Shown in pieces: positions 1 to 8,110 of a DNA stretch of 64,000 nt. Source of the DNA: an uncultured Alphaproteobacteria bacterium (GTDB taxonomy: Bacteria; Pseudomonadota; Alphaproteobacteria; RF32; CAG-239). Both the position numbers and the translations under genes were made by a program. The notes beneath the pieces were generated by a model. It worked only from the letters and a program-made list of their open reading frames with translations. It made no database searches and was not told the DNA's origin. The DNA lies in assembly GCA_944391445.1 (NCBI GenBank), contig CALXTL010000003.1:33810-97809 (forward strand). The letters are read 5' to 3'. How positions within the stretch are numbered: position 1 is the first letter of the stretch; each line of letters starts with the position of its first letter.

Positions 1-1070
1 ATAATTTCAACATTTCCGCCGCGGCTCAAACCGTAAACCGTGCTTTTGATATAATCTTTGCGTAATTCCTGTTCCAAAATTTCAATAGCTGTTTTTAAAT
101 ACTTATAATCCGAAACACCTGCAAAATCGATGACAATTTTGCCTGAAAGGTTGCGCAGCCTGATTTGTTTGGCAATTTCAAACGCGGCCTCAATATTCAA
201 CCGGCCCAAACTGCCTCTGCCGTTATCTTCGCCGCTGTCTACATCTATGGCAACACAAGCCCGCGTTTCTTCAATATTGATGCGACCACCGTTTTTCAAA
301 CGGACTTCTTTCTGCAAAGCATTTTCCAAAACTTCGTCAACACCATATTCCTTAAAAGGATACGTGCAATACTCAACTTCTGTTTTGCCTTTATATTTTT
401 CTTCCAGATTATGATTGTTCAAAACAATTTTTTGCAGACTTTTGCGATAACGCAGAAAAGCCTCTTCCAAACAAGAATTGCGCGCTTTAAGCAACGCCGG
501 TGACTTAACTTGCCTGACTTCCTCAAGAACAGCGTCAAACTGATCCCGCAAAGCATGCATTTCGTCGACAATCTGTTTATTTTCGGCTTCAGCGGCTGAA
601 GTCCGCACAATCCATCCTTCCTGACCGGTTGTATTTTCTTCAACCAAAACAGCTAAATTTTCGGCGCGCAGCCTGTCGCTGATTTTGGCAGAAACTTCCA
701 CATCCATCCGATACGGACAATAAACCAGATTTTCACCGACAAATTGTAAAGCACGAGTCAACCGGGCACCCTTTTCGGCTCTTTGTTCTTGGCTCACCTG
801 CACCACCACGCTTTGTCCTTCTGTGGCAACCAAATCTTCCAGCTCCGGTTCCTCTGCATTAATAAAAGCATCTCTTGTATCGCCTATATCCAGAAAATAG
901 CCTGATTTTCCGTTAACCAACTCAATTTTTTTCAAAATTCGGCCCAAATAAATATTTCCTTCATGCGCGCGTCTTTGGTCAAAAAACTCGACTTCAATCA
1001 CCTCGTCATTATCCATAACTGCCAAACGGCCATTTTGCTGACTTTGTTCATAAATCAATTTAATGCTCAT
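1..1070 (-). CDS. rng: Ribonuclease E/G family protein, 3' end outside window
   Basis: Endoribonuclease of the RNase E/G family, which cuts single-stranded AU-rich RNA in rRNA maturation and mRNA decay. About 356 residues are visible from the ATG at 1070; the C-terminus runs off the left edge, so it has no stop here. An S1-like RNA-binding region (EGNIYLGRI to about residue 115) is followed by the catalytic DNase I-like part with the two metal-binding aspartates in AIDVDSGEDNGRG and KIVIDFAGV, which match E. coli RNase E D303 and D346. The ATG overlaps the maf stop (ATGA), so the two are translationally coupled. maf-rng order is common in alphaproteobacteria. A long RNase E scaffold tail cannot be judged from here. 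Confidence 0.93.
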   Translation of the reverse strand, partial: MSIKLIYEQSQQNGRLAVMDNDEVIEVEFFDQRRAHEGNIYLGRILKKIELVNGKSGYFLDIGDTRDAFINAEEPELEDLVATEGQSVVVQVSQEQRAEKGARLTRALQFVGENLVYCPYRMDVEVSAKISDRLRAENLAVLVEENTTGQEGWIVRTSAAEAENKQIVDEMHALRDQFDAVLEEVRQVKSPALLKARNSCLEEAFLRYRKSLQKIVLNNHNLEEKYKGKTEVEYCTYPFKEYGVDEVLENALQKEVRLKNGGRINIEETRACVAIDVDSGEDNGRGSLGRLNIEAAFEIAKQIRLRNLSGKIVIDFAGVSDYKYLKTAIEILEQELRKDYIKSTVYGLSRGGNVEI

Positions 1071-1648
1071 TTTTCAAACTCCTGTCTGATTCCGACACTT
1101 TCCAGCAAATTTTTTGTTTCAAACAAAGGCAACCCGACCACACCTGAATAAGACCCGGTCATTTTTCGCACTAAACCGCCCAAGATGCCTTCAATCTTAT
1201 ACCCTGCGCAACCGACCCATTCGCGGCTTGCAACATAATCGCGAATTTCTCTCTCGGAAAGTTTTTTCATTTGGATTTTAGTGGAATTAAGTCGAACTCT
1301 GGACTTCCCTGCCGCATCGATCACACAAACCGCCGTCAAAACCCGATGACTTTTACCCGACAACGCCCGCATTACCTTTGTTTGTTCTTCATCATCATGC
1401 GCTTTTTGAATGATTTTTGCCGCACACACCACCACCGTATCACTGCCCAAAACCACCTTTCCAGGATGTTTGGCAGCCACCCAGGCCGCTTTTTCACAAG
1501 CCATCCGCTTAACATAGGCGCTTGGTTTCTCACCCTGACGGGGCGTTTCATCAATTGCAGCCGGTTCAATCAAGGCCGGTTCCATGGCAATCTGTTGCAA
1601 CAAAAGCTTTCTTTGTGGAGATCCCGATGCCAGGATAAAGTCTTTCAT
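1067..1648 (-). CDS. maf: Maf-family nucleoside triphosphate pyrophosphatase
   Basis: Maf proteins hydrolyse non-canonical or modified nucleoside triphosphates to monophosphates (house-cleaning). The 193-residue product has the family landmarks: ILASGSPQRKLLL at the N-terminus (the SxSPR phosphate loop, with Q before R), LGSDTVV in the middle, and the YKIEG..G glycine-rich stretch near residue 155. I chose the ATG at 1648 over an in-frame GTG six bases upstream because MKDFILASGSP matches the usual start. The stop overlaps the rng ATG by four bases, so it is the first gene of a maf-rng pair. Confidence 0.93.
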   Translation of the reverse strand: MKDFILASGSPQRKLLLQQIAMEPALIEPAAIDETPRQGEKPSAYVKRMACEKAAWVAAKHPGKVVLGSDTVVVCAAKIIQKAHDDEEQTKVMRALSGKSHRVLTAVCVIDAAGKSRVRLNSTKIQMKKLSEREIRDYVASREWVGCAGYKIEGILGGLVRKMTGSYSGVVGLPLFETKNLLESVGIRQEFEK

Positions 1649-1725
1649 GCGCACACCTTTCTTACAAAATTAGCGCAGTCAAGCCACGCTAATTTTAATC
1701 ATCCGATTATTACTGCTTTCAACAC

Positions 1726-2151
1726 CTATGCTTCATCATCATAGGTTTTTTCCATTCTTTCGTGCCTTTCCTGCGCTTCAATCGACAACGTAGCCACCGG
1801 ACGCACCTCCAACCGTTCAATACCGATCGGATCGCCGGTTTCTTCACAATAGCCGTAAACGCCGTCTTCAATTCTTTTCAAAGCTTCATCAATTTTAGAA
1901 ATCAATTTACGGGCACGATCACGGGTCCGTAATTCAAGCGCTTTATCGGATTCCAGAGAAGCACGATCAATTTCGTCCGGTTGGTTCAACCCGCCCTGAC
2001 GCAGATCTTCCAACGTATCCTTAGACTGACCGAGCAATGACTTTTTCCATTCCAAAAGCTTTTGACGGAAATATTCCAACTGCATGTCGTTCATATATTC
2101 TTCATCAGCCGAAGGCTTATAGTCCGGAGGGAGAATAACCGAGCTTTCCAT
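1726..2151 (-). CDS. dksA: RNA polymerase-binding factor DksA, zinc-finger-less type
   Basis: DksA binds the RNA polymerase secondary channel and works with ppGpp in the stringent response. At 141 residues it has the expected coiled coil (about 25-95, with FRQKLLEWKKSLL and LISKIDEALKRIEDG) followed by the globular end YGYCEETGDPIG...ATLSIEAQERHE. Of the four cysteines of the E. coli zinc finger only the first (YCEE) remains; the others are Thr, Ser and Ala. This replacement is usual in alphaproteobacterial DksA, so the protein is likely functional without zinc. It lies upstream of fliX on the same strand, a pairing also found in other alphaproteobacteria. Confidence 0.93.
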   Translation of the reverse strand: MESSVILPPDYKPSADEEYMNDMQLEYFRQKLLEWKKSLLGQSKDTLEDLRQGGLNQPDEIDRASLESDKALELRTRDRARKLISKIDEALKRIEDGVYGYCEETGDPIGIERLEVRPVATLSIEAQERHERMEKTYDDEA

Positions 2152-2255
2152 TTTTTAACTCCTAAAGATATCCTAAAACAAATTTTTCATATATTAAAAA
2201 TAAAGATATAAAATTCAGTTAAACAAAGCAACTTTTTTCCGTCTGTTATCACCTT

Positions 2256-2678
2256 TTATTTAGTCAGTTTGGCCAGTTCAACTTCAACTCTGAGTTCGAT
2301 TTCTGCCATAAGTTCCTGTAACCGCTCGTCGGTAGAGGAAAGTTGATTATCTTTCACCATGCGTGAAATATTGATCAACTCATCCTTAGAAATATAACCA
2401 ATCAGCAATCCATCCCGGATTTCTTCGAGTTTTTCCAACAGCGTCTGTCCGCGTTTTACCAGTTTTTTCCTGATTTCGCGTTCTTCTTCGCCATTGACCA
2501 TCTGCGTTGCAAAAATAGCGTCTGTCACTGAAATACCCGAAGCAGACCCGACCGGTCGCGGCGAATTTTTCATTGTTTCGTTCAAATAAGCCGAAAAACT
2601 TTCGCCGCCGCTGGTTTTCTTTGCCGCTTTGCTCTGATTGAGCTCATTGGCTTTGTTAACGTCATTTACCTTAAACAA
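2256..2678 (-). CDS. fliX: FliX-like flagellar assembly regulator
   Basis: The 140-residue protein ends in LQELMAEIELRVEVELAKL, the conserved C-terminal signature of FliX, the partner of FlbD that links flagellar basal-body assembly to sigma-54 transcription in Caulobacter. The N-terminal 40 residues are polar and low-complexity, also as in FliX. fliX-dksA adjacency is a known alphaproteobacterial arrangement, usually with flgI on the other side. Here flgI is absent and a pilin-like gene takes its place, so either the flagellar genes are elsewhere or the protein has another role. No other flagellar gene is visible in the window. Confidence 0.8.
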   Translation of the reverse strand: MFKVNDVNKANELNQSKAAKKTSGGESFSAYLNETMKNSPRPVGSASGISVTDAIFATQMVNGEEEREIRKKLVKRGQTLLEKLEEIRDGLLIGYISKDELINISRMVKDNQLSSTDERLQELMAEIELRVEVELAKLTK

Positions 2679-2687
2679 AATCTTCCC

Positions 2688-3272
2688 CTATCTGAATGTC
2701 CAGATCATTGTATTGTTACCGCTTTTGCAGGCATTCATCAGTACATTTGTTTTAACTGGCAGAGCCTTGTCATCGCCTTTTTCGACGCCGCTGGTCCGCG
2801 TCGGCAAAACAAACGGCTCGTCGGCATTAATCTGCAGCTCGACCAAATCCGAACTTTGCGACATCGTCCAGTTAATCTGCCCGATGACAAAACAGGTTTT
2901 CTGCGGCACATCGTCAAACTGCACCGTAAAATAAGCAGCATGTTCGTCATTCTCGTTTTTATATTTTGGCAAAATAGTCACTTTTCCGCCCAGGCGATGA
3001 TGAATTTCATCATTGGCAATCATCTGATTCGGCAAAAGCTTTTCTCTTTTCCAATCTTCAATATCCGTCGGAATATCATCATAAAAACCAAAAACCCGAA
3101 ACCGTGCCGCAATATTTTTCTGAATTTCAATCAGTTCGTTTGACACCATGTTTTGCTTAAACATCGTAAACAAGCTGTTCATCAGATTAATGCCGGAAAC
3201 CGCCAAAATAGCAATAATTGAAAGCACCATCAGCGCTTCCATCATTGTTCCGCCTGTCTGAGCAGATCTCAT
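2688..3272 (-). CDS. Type IV pilin-like / pseudopilin protein with N-methylation motif
   Basis: The N-terminus QTGGTMMEALMVLSIIAIL reads as a class III prepilin signal: a short polar leader, a glycine before the cleavage point, glutamate at about +5 and then a hydrophobic helix of some 20 residues. The remaining ~165 residues form a soluble domain with two cysteines (KTCFVIG and NACKSG) that could form a disulfide. This suggests export by a type IV pilus or secretion machine and processing by prepilin peptidase. No pilus ATPase, platform protein or peptidase gene is nearby. It ends nine bases before the fliX start on the same strand, so co-transcription is likely. Exact family not recognised. 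Confidence 0.65.
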   Translation of the reverse strand: MRSAQTGGTMMEALMVLSIIAILAVSGINLMNSLFTMFKQNMVSNELIEIQKNIAARFRVFGFYDDIPTDIEDWKREKLLPNQMIANDEIHHRLGGKVTILPKYKNENDEHAAYFTVQFDDVPQKTCFVIGQINWTMSQSSDLVELQINADEPFVLPTRTSGVEKGDDKALPVKTNVLMNACKSGNNTMIWTFR

Positions 3273-3350
3273 TTTTCTTAAAATCCCCTGTTTTTAATCA
3301 GGATAACATTAAAAAAAACACTAAACAACAATTTTGTAATATATTTTTAC

Positions 3351-3378
3351 TTCACTTTTTTTTAAGATGTTGTATAGT
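3351..3378 (+). promoter_or_regulatory. Probable sigma-70 promoter for the outer-membrane protein gene
   Basis: TTCACT (3351-3356) and TATAGT (3373-3378) are separated by 16 bases and lie about 70 bases before the ATG at 3445. This is a fair match to a housekeeping promoter and faces away from the divergent pilin-like gene. Inferred from sequence only. Confidence 0.45.
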
Positions 3379-3389
3379 ACATTTCGTTA

Positions 3390-3411
3390 TAGACAGATGG
3401 TTATCTGTCTA
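3390..3411 (+). promoter_or_regulatory. Perfect hairpin in the 5' UTR of the outer-membrane protein gene
   Basis: TAGACAGAT and ATCTGTCTA form a 9-bp stem closed by a GGTT tetraloop, about 12 bases after the predicted -10 box. A hairpin so near the transcript 5' end resembles the stabilising stem of long-lived outer-membrane protein mRNAs. As DNA it is also a possible operator. Confidence 0.5.
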
Positions 3412-3444
3412 GGTGACTTTTTTAACTTTATAAAGGATATTCTC

Positions 3445-3978
3445 ATGAATAAAACTTTAGCTCTTATGGCTGCGGCTTCCGTTGTAGCTTTTGCTGCATC
3501 TGCCAATGCTGCCGAATTCACCCCTTATGTTGCTGCTGATTATACCTATACCGATGGACACTTCGCCGAAGTCCATGGCGGTAAAATCGCTCTTGGTACC
3601 GAATATAACAAATATTTCGGTACTGAAGTTTTCTATCAGCGCACTGCTTCTGATCGTGTTCACGATGAAGGTAAAACCGACGAATATTCTCTCCAGTCCT
3701 ATGGTTTGGATGCTTATGGCTACCTGCCCCTTGGCTGCGATCAAAAAGTTTCCCTGATTGGTACAGCTGGTATTGCTGACATTGATGTCAAATACACCAA
3801 TGCTGGTGAATCCCGCAAAACCGAAAACGGCCTTGGCTATCGTCTGGGTGCCGGTGTTGAATACGATGTCAGCGAGAACGTTGCTGTAAGAGCACTGTAT
3901 CGTTACACCTTTGCCGACAAGCTCGGCGGTATTGACCACCTGGATGAATACTCCCTTGGTGTAAAATACAGCTTCTAA
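3445..3978 (+). CDS. Small outer-membrane beta-barrel protein
   Basis: A 177-residue protein with a clear Sec signal peptide (MNKTLALMAAASVVAFAASANA|AE) and a barrel of alternating polar and hydrophobic strands ending in SLGVKYSF, whose terminal Phe is the BAM recognition signal. Length and pattern fit the 8-stranded OmpA/opacity-type barrels without a periplasmic domain. The start at 3445 is preferred over upstream in-frame codons because it has an AAGGA ribosome site and begins the signal peptide. It has its own promoter, a 5' UTR hairpin and a strong terminator, and codon use suggests high expression. Function beyond membrane structure or adhesion cannot be said. Confidence 0.85.
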   Translation: MNKTLALMAAASVVAFAASANAAEFTPYVAADYTYTDGHFAEVHGGKIALGTEYNKYFGTEVFYQRTASDRVHDEGKTDEYSLQSYGLDAYGYLPLGCDQKVSLIGTAGIADIDVKYTNAGESRKTENGLGYRLGAGVEYDVSENVAVRALYRYTFADKLGGIDHLDEYSLGVKYSF

Positions 3979-4000
3979 TCTGTAAAATACGGATTTTTCA

Positions 4001-4033
4001 AAAGGAAGAGTTAAGTAACTCTTCCTTTTTTTA
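4001..4033 (+). terminator. Rho-independent terminator
   Basis: AAAGGAAGAGTTA and TAACTCTTCCTTT form a 13-bp stem followed by a T run, 22 bases after the outer-membrane protein stop. Confidence 0.9.
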
Positions 4034-4090
4034 TCGCAATCTGATACAAAAAGGCTATATTATAACCAAACATACGCAAAGGATTTTTCA

Positions 4091-4579
4091 ATGAAAAGCT
4101 TTATATTTTTGTTTTTGGCTGGATTCGTTTTAAGCAGCTGCTCTGATCAAAACGCGCCTCAAAAAACAACCGGTCAACAAACCGAAACCCCGGCACCAAC
4201 CGCAAATATTGATAAAGAAACCATCTTTGCCTTTGAGCTCAATACGCTCAAACCGGGCTGCGACAGCCAAAGCGGCATTGTCTGTGCCATAAATGACGCC
4301 GTTAAATGCACGATAAATCCTCATTTTTCCGACTGCGCCGCTAACAAAGACTATATGCCTTCTTTTATTTTTATGGAAGATGAGAGCCTCAAACGCCCGA
4401 CTAAACAATCTTATCAGATAAGCAAATTAAAACCTCTGCCAGACGGCACCATCGAAGTTTATACACAAAGTCATTGTAATGGCAATTGGTTTGGCCTTTG
4501 CAACGGCAATATTATCTTTGTAATGGAAAATAAAAACGGCCGCTGGGGTGTCAAAGATCTCTACGCTTTGGCAAATTAA
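4091..4579 (+). CDS. Predicted lipoprotein of unknown function
   Basis: A 162-residue protein with a lipoprotein signal peptide: a hydrophobic run followed by the lipobox LSSC, so Cys at about residue 17 would be acylated. After a Thr/Pro/Gln-rich linker comes a small domain with six more cysteines (GCDSQ, VCAIN, KCTIN, DCAAN, HCNGN, LCNGN), an even number suggesting three disulfides in the periplasm. No family recognised. The start has weak AAAGGA spacing. Its stop overlaps the stop of the convergent gene by four bases. Confidence 0.75.
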   Translation: MKSFIFLFLAGFVLSSCSDQNAPQKTTGQQTETPAPTANIDKETIFAFELNTLKPGCDSQSGIVCAINDAVKCTINPHFSDCAANKDYMPSFIFMEDESLKRPTKQSYQISKLKPLPDGTIEVYTQSHCNGNWFGLCNGNIIFVMENKNGRWGVKDLYALAN

Positions 4580-5091
4580 CCGTTTTCTTCAAGTGTTTTC
4601 TCAACCGCCTTCTCAAACCGGATTTTAACTTCTGAGTCTGCAGAAGGCGCTTTTTTTACTTTGAAAACATCCTCTGAGTTCATCTCGCGCAAGGCAGCGT
4701 CAAGCGCCGAATTAGCCGGAATATCGCCATCGTCCGTTATATTTTCCAAATCCTGATGATACGCGTCATATTTCTGCCGATAAGCCGGCTCGATGTTTGT
4801 TTCTGCATGAACCCCATGTTTCACAGACAACTCATTATCGTTTTTTCCCTCTTGATTTGCTTCTCTGCCAGCAACAGACTCTTTTTCGGAAGATTTTCTG
4901 GTTGTCGGATCAGTGATATTTTTGCCGTTCAAATAAACCGGCGGCAATTTTTCTTGTTGAAAAAATTTATCTTCTTCCGGAATAAAAAAATCCGGCTCAA
5001 GCATTTTACGCACATATCGGCCCTCCTCAGCTCGAACACCTGCTGAAACAAAGACTAAAGCACCAAAAACCAAAACAAAAAACCTGTTCAT
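4576..5091 (-). CDS. Secreted hypothetical protein
   Basis: A 171-residue protein starting at the ATG at 5091 (MNRFFVLVFGALVFVSAGVRA), a typical cleavable signal peptide. The rest is highly charged, low-complexity and probably disordered, with no cysteine. The alternative TTG start at 5109 would put charged residues before the signal peptide and is less likely. It converges on the lipoprotein gene with a four-base overlap. No homologous family recognised; a periplasmic location is inferred. Confidence 0.65.
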   Translation of the reverse strand: MNRFFVLVFGALVFVSAGVRAEEGRYVRKMLEPDFFIPEEDKFFQQEKLPPVYLNGKNITDPTTRKSSEKESVAGREANQEGKNDNELSVKHGVHAETNIEPAYRQKYDAYHQDLENITDDGDIPANSALDAALREMNSEDVFKVKKAPSADSEVKIRFEKAVEKTLEENG

Positions 5092-5143
5092 CTCTTTTCT
5101 TTCCGTCAACCATAATTTAACATTTTTCTGCGATTATTTTATC

Positions 5144-5806
5144 ATGAAAAAACTTTTTTTTATATTAATATTGTCGTTGTTTTATGTTCCGGAAAAGATT
5201 TTGGCCGCAGATTGTACCGATAACTATGTTCCGCCGCATATCGAAATTTTTTCCTCTTATGGAAAACTTCAATACGACACATCCAAAAACATTGTGCAAT
5301 TAACTGAAATTGCAAAAAAATATGGTTTATCTGAACAAGGGCTGTTTGCATCGGGTCTGTCTACAGTAGACATCTCAACCGATATATCCGTCAACACTCT
5401 GGGCAAACCCACCGATGATAAAAAAATTTGCGTCTACCCAACATCAATCCGTTTATTTATAGGCTTTGCCAATCCTCTGATTTATATTTCAGATACCATC
5501 AAACCGCACAGCTGCGAATATAAAGTTGTTTTGCGTCACGAACAAACACACCAATACATCAACAAAGAAATGCTGGATTATTTTTTACCATTGTTCAGCG
5601 AAGCTTTCATACGCATTGTTCGCTCAACACCGCCCGTACTGATAAATAATATTAATGAAGTCAACGCTGCTTCTCAGATTTTGACAGAGGAATATAATCG
5701 CAAACTTCAGCCTTTGATTGAATTTTTCAAAAAAGAAATGATTGCTGAACAACAGCGTCTTGATAACGCTGATAATTATTCATATGAAAAAAAACTTTGT
5801 CCTTAA
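5144..5806 (+). CDS. Secreted protein with HExxH metalloprotease-like motif
   Basis: A 220-residue protein with an N-terminal signal peptide (MKKLFFILILSLFYVPEKILA). Residues near 133-137 read HEQTH inside VVLRHEQTHQYIN, the zincin HExxH pattern with a hydrophobic helix context, and acidic residues that could give a third zinc ligand follow. Four cysteines (DCTDN, ICVYP, SCEYK, KLCP) could pair in the periplasm. This suggests a small periplasmic zinc peptidase, but no known family is recognised and the third ligand is not certain. It overlaps the convergent HAD gene by four bases. Confidence 0.65.
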   Translation: MKKLFFILILSLFYVPEKILAADCTDNYVPPHIEIFSSYGKLQYDTSKNIVQLTEIAKKYGLSEQGLFASGLSTVDISTDISVNTLGKPTDDKKICVYPTSIRLFIGFANPLIYISDTIKPHSCEYKVVLRHEQTHQYINKEMLDYFLPLFSEAFIRIVRSTPPVLINNINEVNAASQILTEEYNRKLQPLIEFFKKEMIAEQQRLDNADNYSYEKKLCP

Positions 5807-6471
5807 GCCGCTTTGGAGGTAATTTCATCCAAAAAACTCAACAGACCTTTATAAGCATAATCAATATATGTTTTATCTTTGGCTGAGTTGTTTCGATAAT
5901 ATATTCGCACTGTTGTCATGCCGGCTTCTTTAGCATATTCAAGGTTTGAATAACTGTCATCGACAAATACGCAATCATGTGGATCAACCCCGATTTTAGC
6001 GCAATATTTCAGATAAACATCAGCACTCTCATTTTTTTTATACACGCCAAAATCTTCAACCGAGTAATAACGATTTTTAAAATATTCGTATATCCCCAAA
6101 TGTTTCAAAATTTTCTCTGAAGCATAACGATCGCTGGCAGTAAAAATATACTGCTCAGCCGGAACCTTCATTAATTTTTCAAGCAAATTATCATAAGGTA
6201 TAATTTTTTCGACCGGCTTAATTTTATGATAAGCAATAAACAAATCCCGCGGATTAACACCATATTCGCGATAAAAAATCTCGCCGCCGTCACGATAAAT
6301 CCTAAAAGATTCCGTTACTTTGGCTTTAGCCGTTTCAAAATCAAGCGGCACCTTCAAATCTTCAACCAAGGCTTTGGCCATTGCCGCATCCAATAAATCG
6401 GCAAATTCCTCGGTTTTATTATACAATGTATCGTCTAAATCCCAAATAATGATATGCTTACCGAAAATCAC
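5803..6471 (-). CDS. HAD-superfamily hydrolase, pyrimidine 5'-nucleotidase type
   Basis: A 222-residue HAD phosphatase. Motif I is IIWDLDDTLY (nucleophile and acid/base Asp), motif II FTASDRYA, and motif IV VFVDDSYSNLEYAKEAG. A helical cap sits between motifs I and II. The DLDDTLYN start and SNLEYAKEAGM end match the YjjG/SDT1-like pyrimidine 5'-nucleotidase subfamily of alphaproteobacteria, which removes phosphate from nucleoside monophosphates. The substrate cannot be fixed from sequence. It stands alone on this strand. Confidence 0.8.
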   Translation of the reverse strand: MIFGKHIIIWDLDDTLYNKTEEFADLLDAAMAKALVEDLKVPLDFETAKAKVTESFRIYRDGGEIFYREYGVNPRDLFIAYHKIKPVEKIIPYDNLLEKLMKVPAEQYIFTASDRYASEKILKHLGIYEYFKNRYYSVEDFGVYKKNESADVYLKYCAKIGVDPHDCVFVDDSYSNLEYAKEAGMTTVRIYYRNNSAKDKTYIDYAYKGLLSFLDEITSKAA

Positions 6472-6595
6472 TTTCGTTTATTCCTTTATCATCAAAAAAT
6501 TCCAAACTTAAATAGTATTAACCAAATAGATATTTTGTCAATCAAAACTTGAAAAAGCCCCTTTCCGGCATAAATAGCCATAAAGGAGAAAATAA

Positions 6596-6835
6596 ATGAA
6601 AATTTTGCTTTTTGTTCTTTTTCTGATGACCGTCACCACCGCTGCAGATGCCTATGAAGAAAAAAAAGTCATTGTCGGTAATCCCGGATCAAAAAACACT
6701 GTTCAGATAAATCGTTTTTATGTCATCGGCAATACTAACCCGCAAAACAAAAGCAAAATCATTATTCAGCCGCTGCCGCTGGAAAAAACTTTTCCCGAAG
6801 AACGCGGCGAATTCAAAGAATATGAAGAAGAATAA
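6596..6835 (+). CDS. Small secreted protein of unknown function
   Basis: A 79-residue protein with a strong ribosome site (AAAGGAG, 7 bases before ATG) and a signal peptide ending at TAADA|YEEK. The mature ~60 residues hold two short beta-like segments (KKVIVGNPG, KIIIQPLPL) and an acidic tail. No family recognised. It converges on dnaQ with an eight-base gap. Confidence 0.6.
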   Translation: MKILLFVLFLMTVTTAADAYEEKKVIVGNPGSKNTVQINRFYVIGNTNPQNKSKIIIQPLPLEKTFPEERGEFKEYEEE

Positions 6836-6843
6836 CCTTCTTT

Positions 6844-7527
6844 TCAAACATTCCATAACGCATCTTTAATTTTTGCCGCCAAAAATTCCTGATGCTTTCT
6901 TTCTTCTTCATCACTGACAGCAAAAACTCTAGGTTCGCGATATTTCTTTTGCTCACTGCCATTTGTGGAAGTTTGTTTTTGCTCCTTTTTTGCTTCCTGC
7001 AGAAAACTGGGTTCTTTTCCGCCCAAAAGTTCCAAATAAACTTCCGATAACAATTGAGCATCAAGCAAAGCTCCGTGAAAAGTACGGCTGCTGTTGTCAA
7101 TACCATATCTTTTGCATAAAGCATCCAAAGAACAGCGCGCACCGGGAAAAAGCATTCGGGCAATTTCCAGCGTATCAACAAATCTTTCTCGGGCAATTTC
7201 AGGTAACCCGATTTGTTTGAGCTCATAATTAACAAAATTCATATCAAAAGAAGCATTATGTGCAACCAGTGTTGCATCACCAACAAACTCAAGCCAATCT
7301 TTGGCAATCTTGTCAAAAGTCGGATAATCTTTCAAAAATTCATAAGTTAACCCGTGAACCCTCACAACTTCTTCAGGAACTTCTTTTTCCGGATTGATAT
7401 ATTGATGATAAGTCACCCCTGTCGGCACATGATTAATCAGCTCAACCGCCCCGATTTCGACCAGCCTTTCGCCTTTTTCATAGTCAAATCCTGTTGTTTC
7501 CGTATCAAAAACAATTTCTCTGGTCAT
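6844..7527 (-). CDS. dnaQ: DNA polymerase III epsilon subunit (proofreading exonuclease)
   Basis: The 3'-5' exonuclease of the replicative polymerase. The 227-residue protein has the DEDDh set: Exo I FDTETTG near residue 7, Exo II HNASFDMNFV near 93, and Exo III HGALLDAQLL near 153, followed by a linker and a C-terminal segment that would contact the alpha subunit. It starts inside the last 23 bases of coaE, so the two form one transcription unit. coaE-dnaQ next to the replication origin is a classic alphaproteobacterial arrangement. Confidence 0.93.
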   Translation of the reverse strand: MTREIVFDTETTGFDYEKGERLVEIGAVELINHVPTGVTYHQYINPEKEVPEEVVRVHGLTYEFLKDYPTFDKIAKDWLEFVGDATLVAHNASFDMNFVNYELKQIGLPEIARERFVDTLEIARMLFPGARCSLDALCKRYGIDNSSRTFHGALLDAQLLSEVYLELLGGKEPSFLQEAKKEQKQTSTNGSEQKKYREPRVFAVSDEEERKHQEFLAAKIKDALWNV

Positions 7528-8110
7528 AACTGTTTTCCAATCCTCTTATAATATCAATGAGCTCAGCCTTCAGCAAATTTAAAACCTTATCCGTATCAAC
7601 AACCACATCGGCCAGCTTTATTTTATCACTGTTTTTCATTTGCACATTATTAATCTTATCAAAATCTTCTGCCGATACATTATCTCGTTTCATTACCCTT
7701 TGTTTCTGAATTTCATAGTCAACATCGGCCACCAGAATAAAATCACAATATTTATCCCATCCCATTTCAAACAAAAGCGCTGCATCCACAAAGAGCAAAC
7801 CGGAGCGGCGCGCATTATCGCGAATAACCTTTTTCAGCATTTCCTTCAAAAAAGGATGAATCAGACTTTCCAACTGCTTCAATTTGCTGTTATCGGAAAA
7901 CACAACTTGACGAAGCAGTCTTTTGTCAGCCTCGCCGTTTTTAACACTTCCCGGAAAAACACCGGCCAGCACTTGCAAAAATGATTTATTGTTATATATC
8001 TTTCTAACCCAACCATCTGCATCAAAAACAGCATATCCGAGTTTGTTGACAATTCTGGCAATTGTCGTTTTGCCGCAGCCGATTGACCCCGTAATCCCGA
8101 TAAGTTTCAT
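7505..8110 (-). CDS. coaE: Dephospho-CoA kinase
   Basis: The last step of coenzyme A synthesis: phosphorylates the 3'-OH of dephospho-CoA. The 201-residue product has the Walker A loop GITGSIGCGKTT at residues 4-15, the DADGWVR substrate segment, and a lid region (KQRVMKRDN) typical of CoaE. It ends within dnaQ. Upstream lies the divergent gap with the candidate replication origin. Confidence 0.93.
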   Translation of the reverse strand: MKLIGITGSIGCGKTTIARIVNKLGYAVFDADGWVRKIYNNKSFLQVLAGVFPGSVKNGEADKRLLRQVVFSDNSKLKQLESLIHPFLKEMLKKVIRDNARRSGLLFVDAALLFEMGWDKYCDFILVADVDYEIQKQRVMKRDNVSAEDFDKINNVQMKNSDKIKLADVVVDTDKVLNLLKAELIDIIRGLENSYDQRNCF

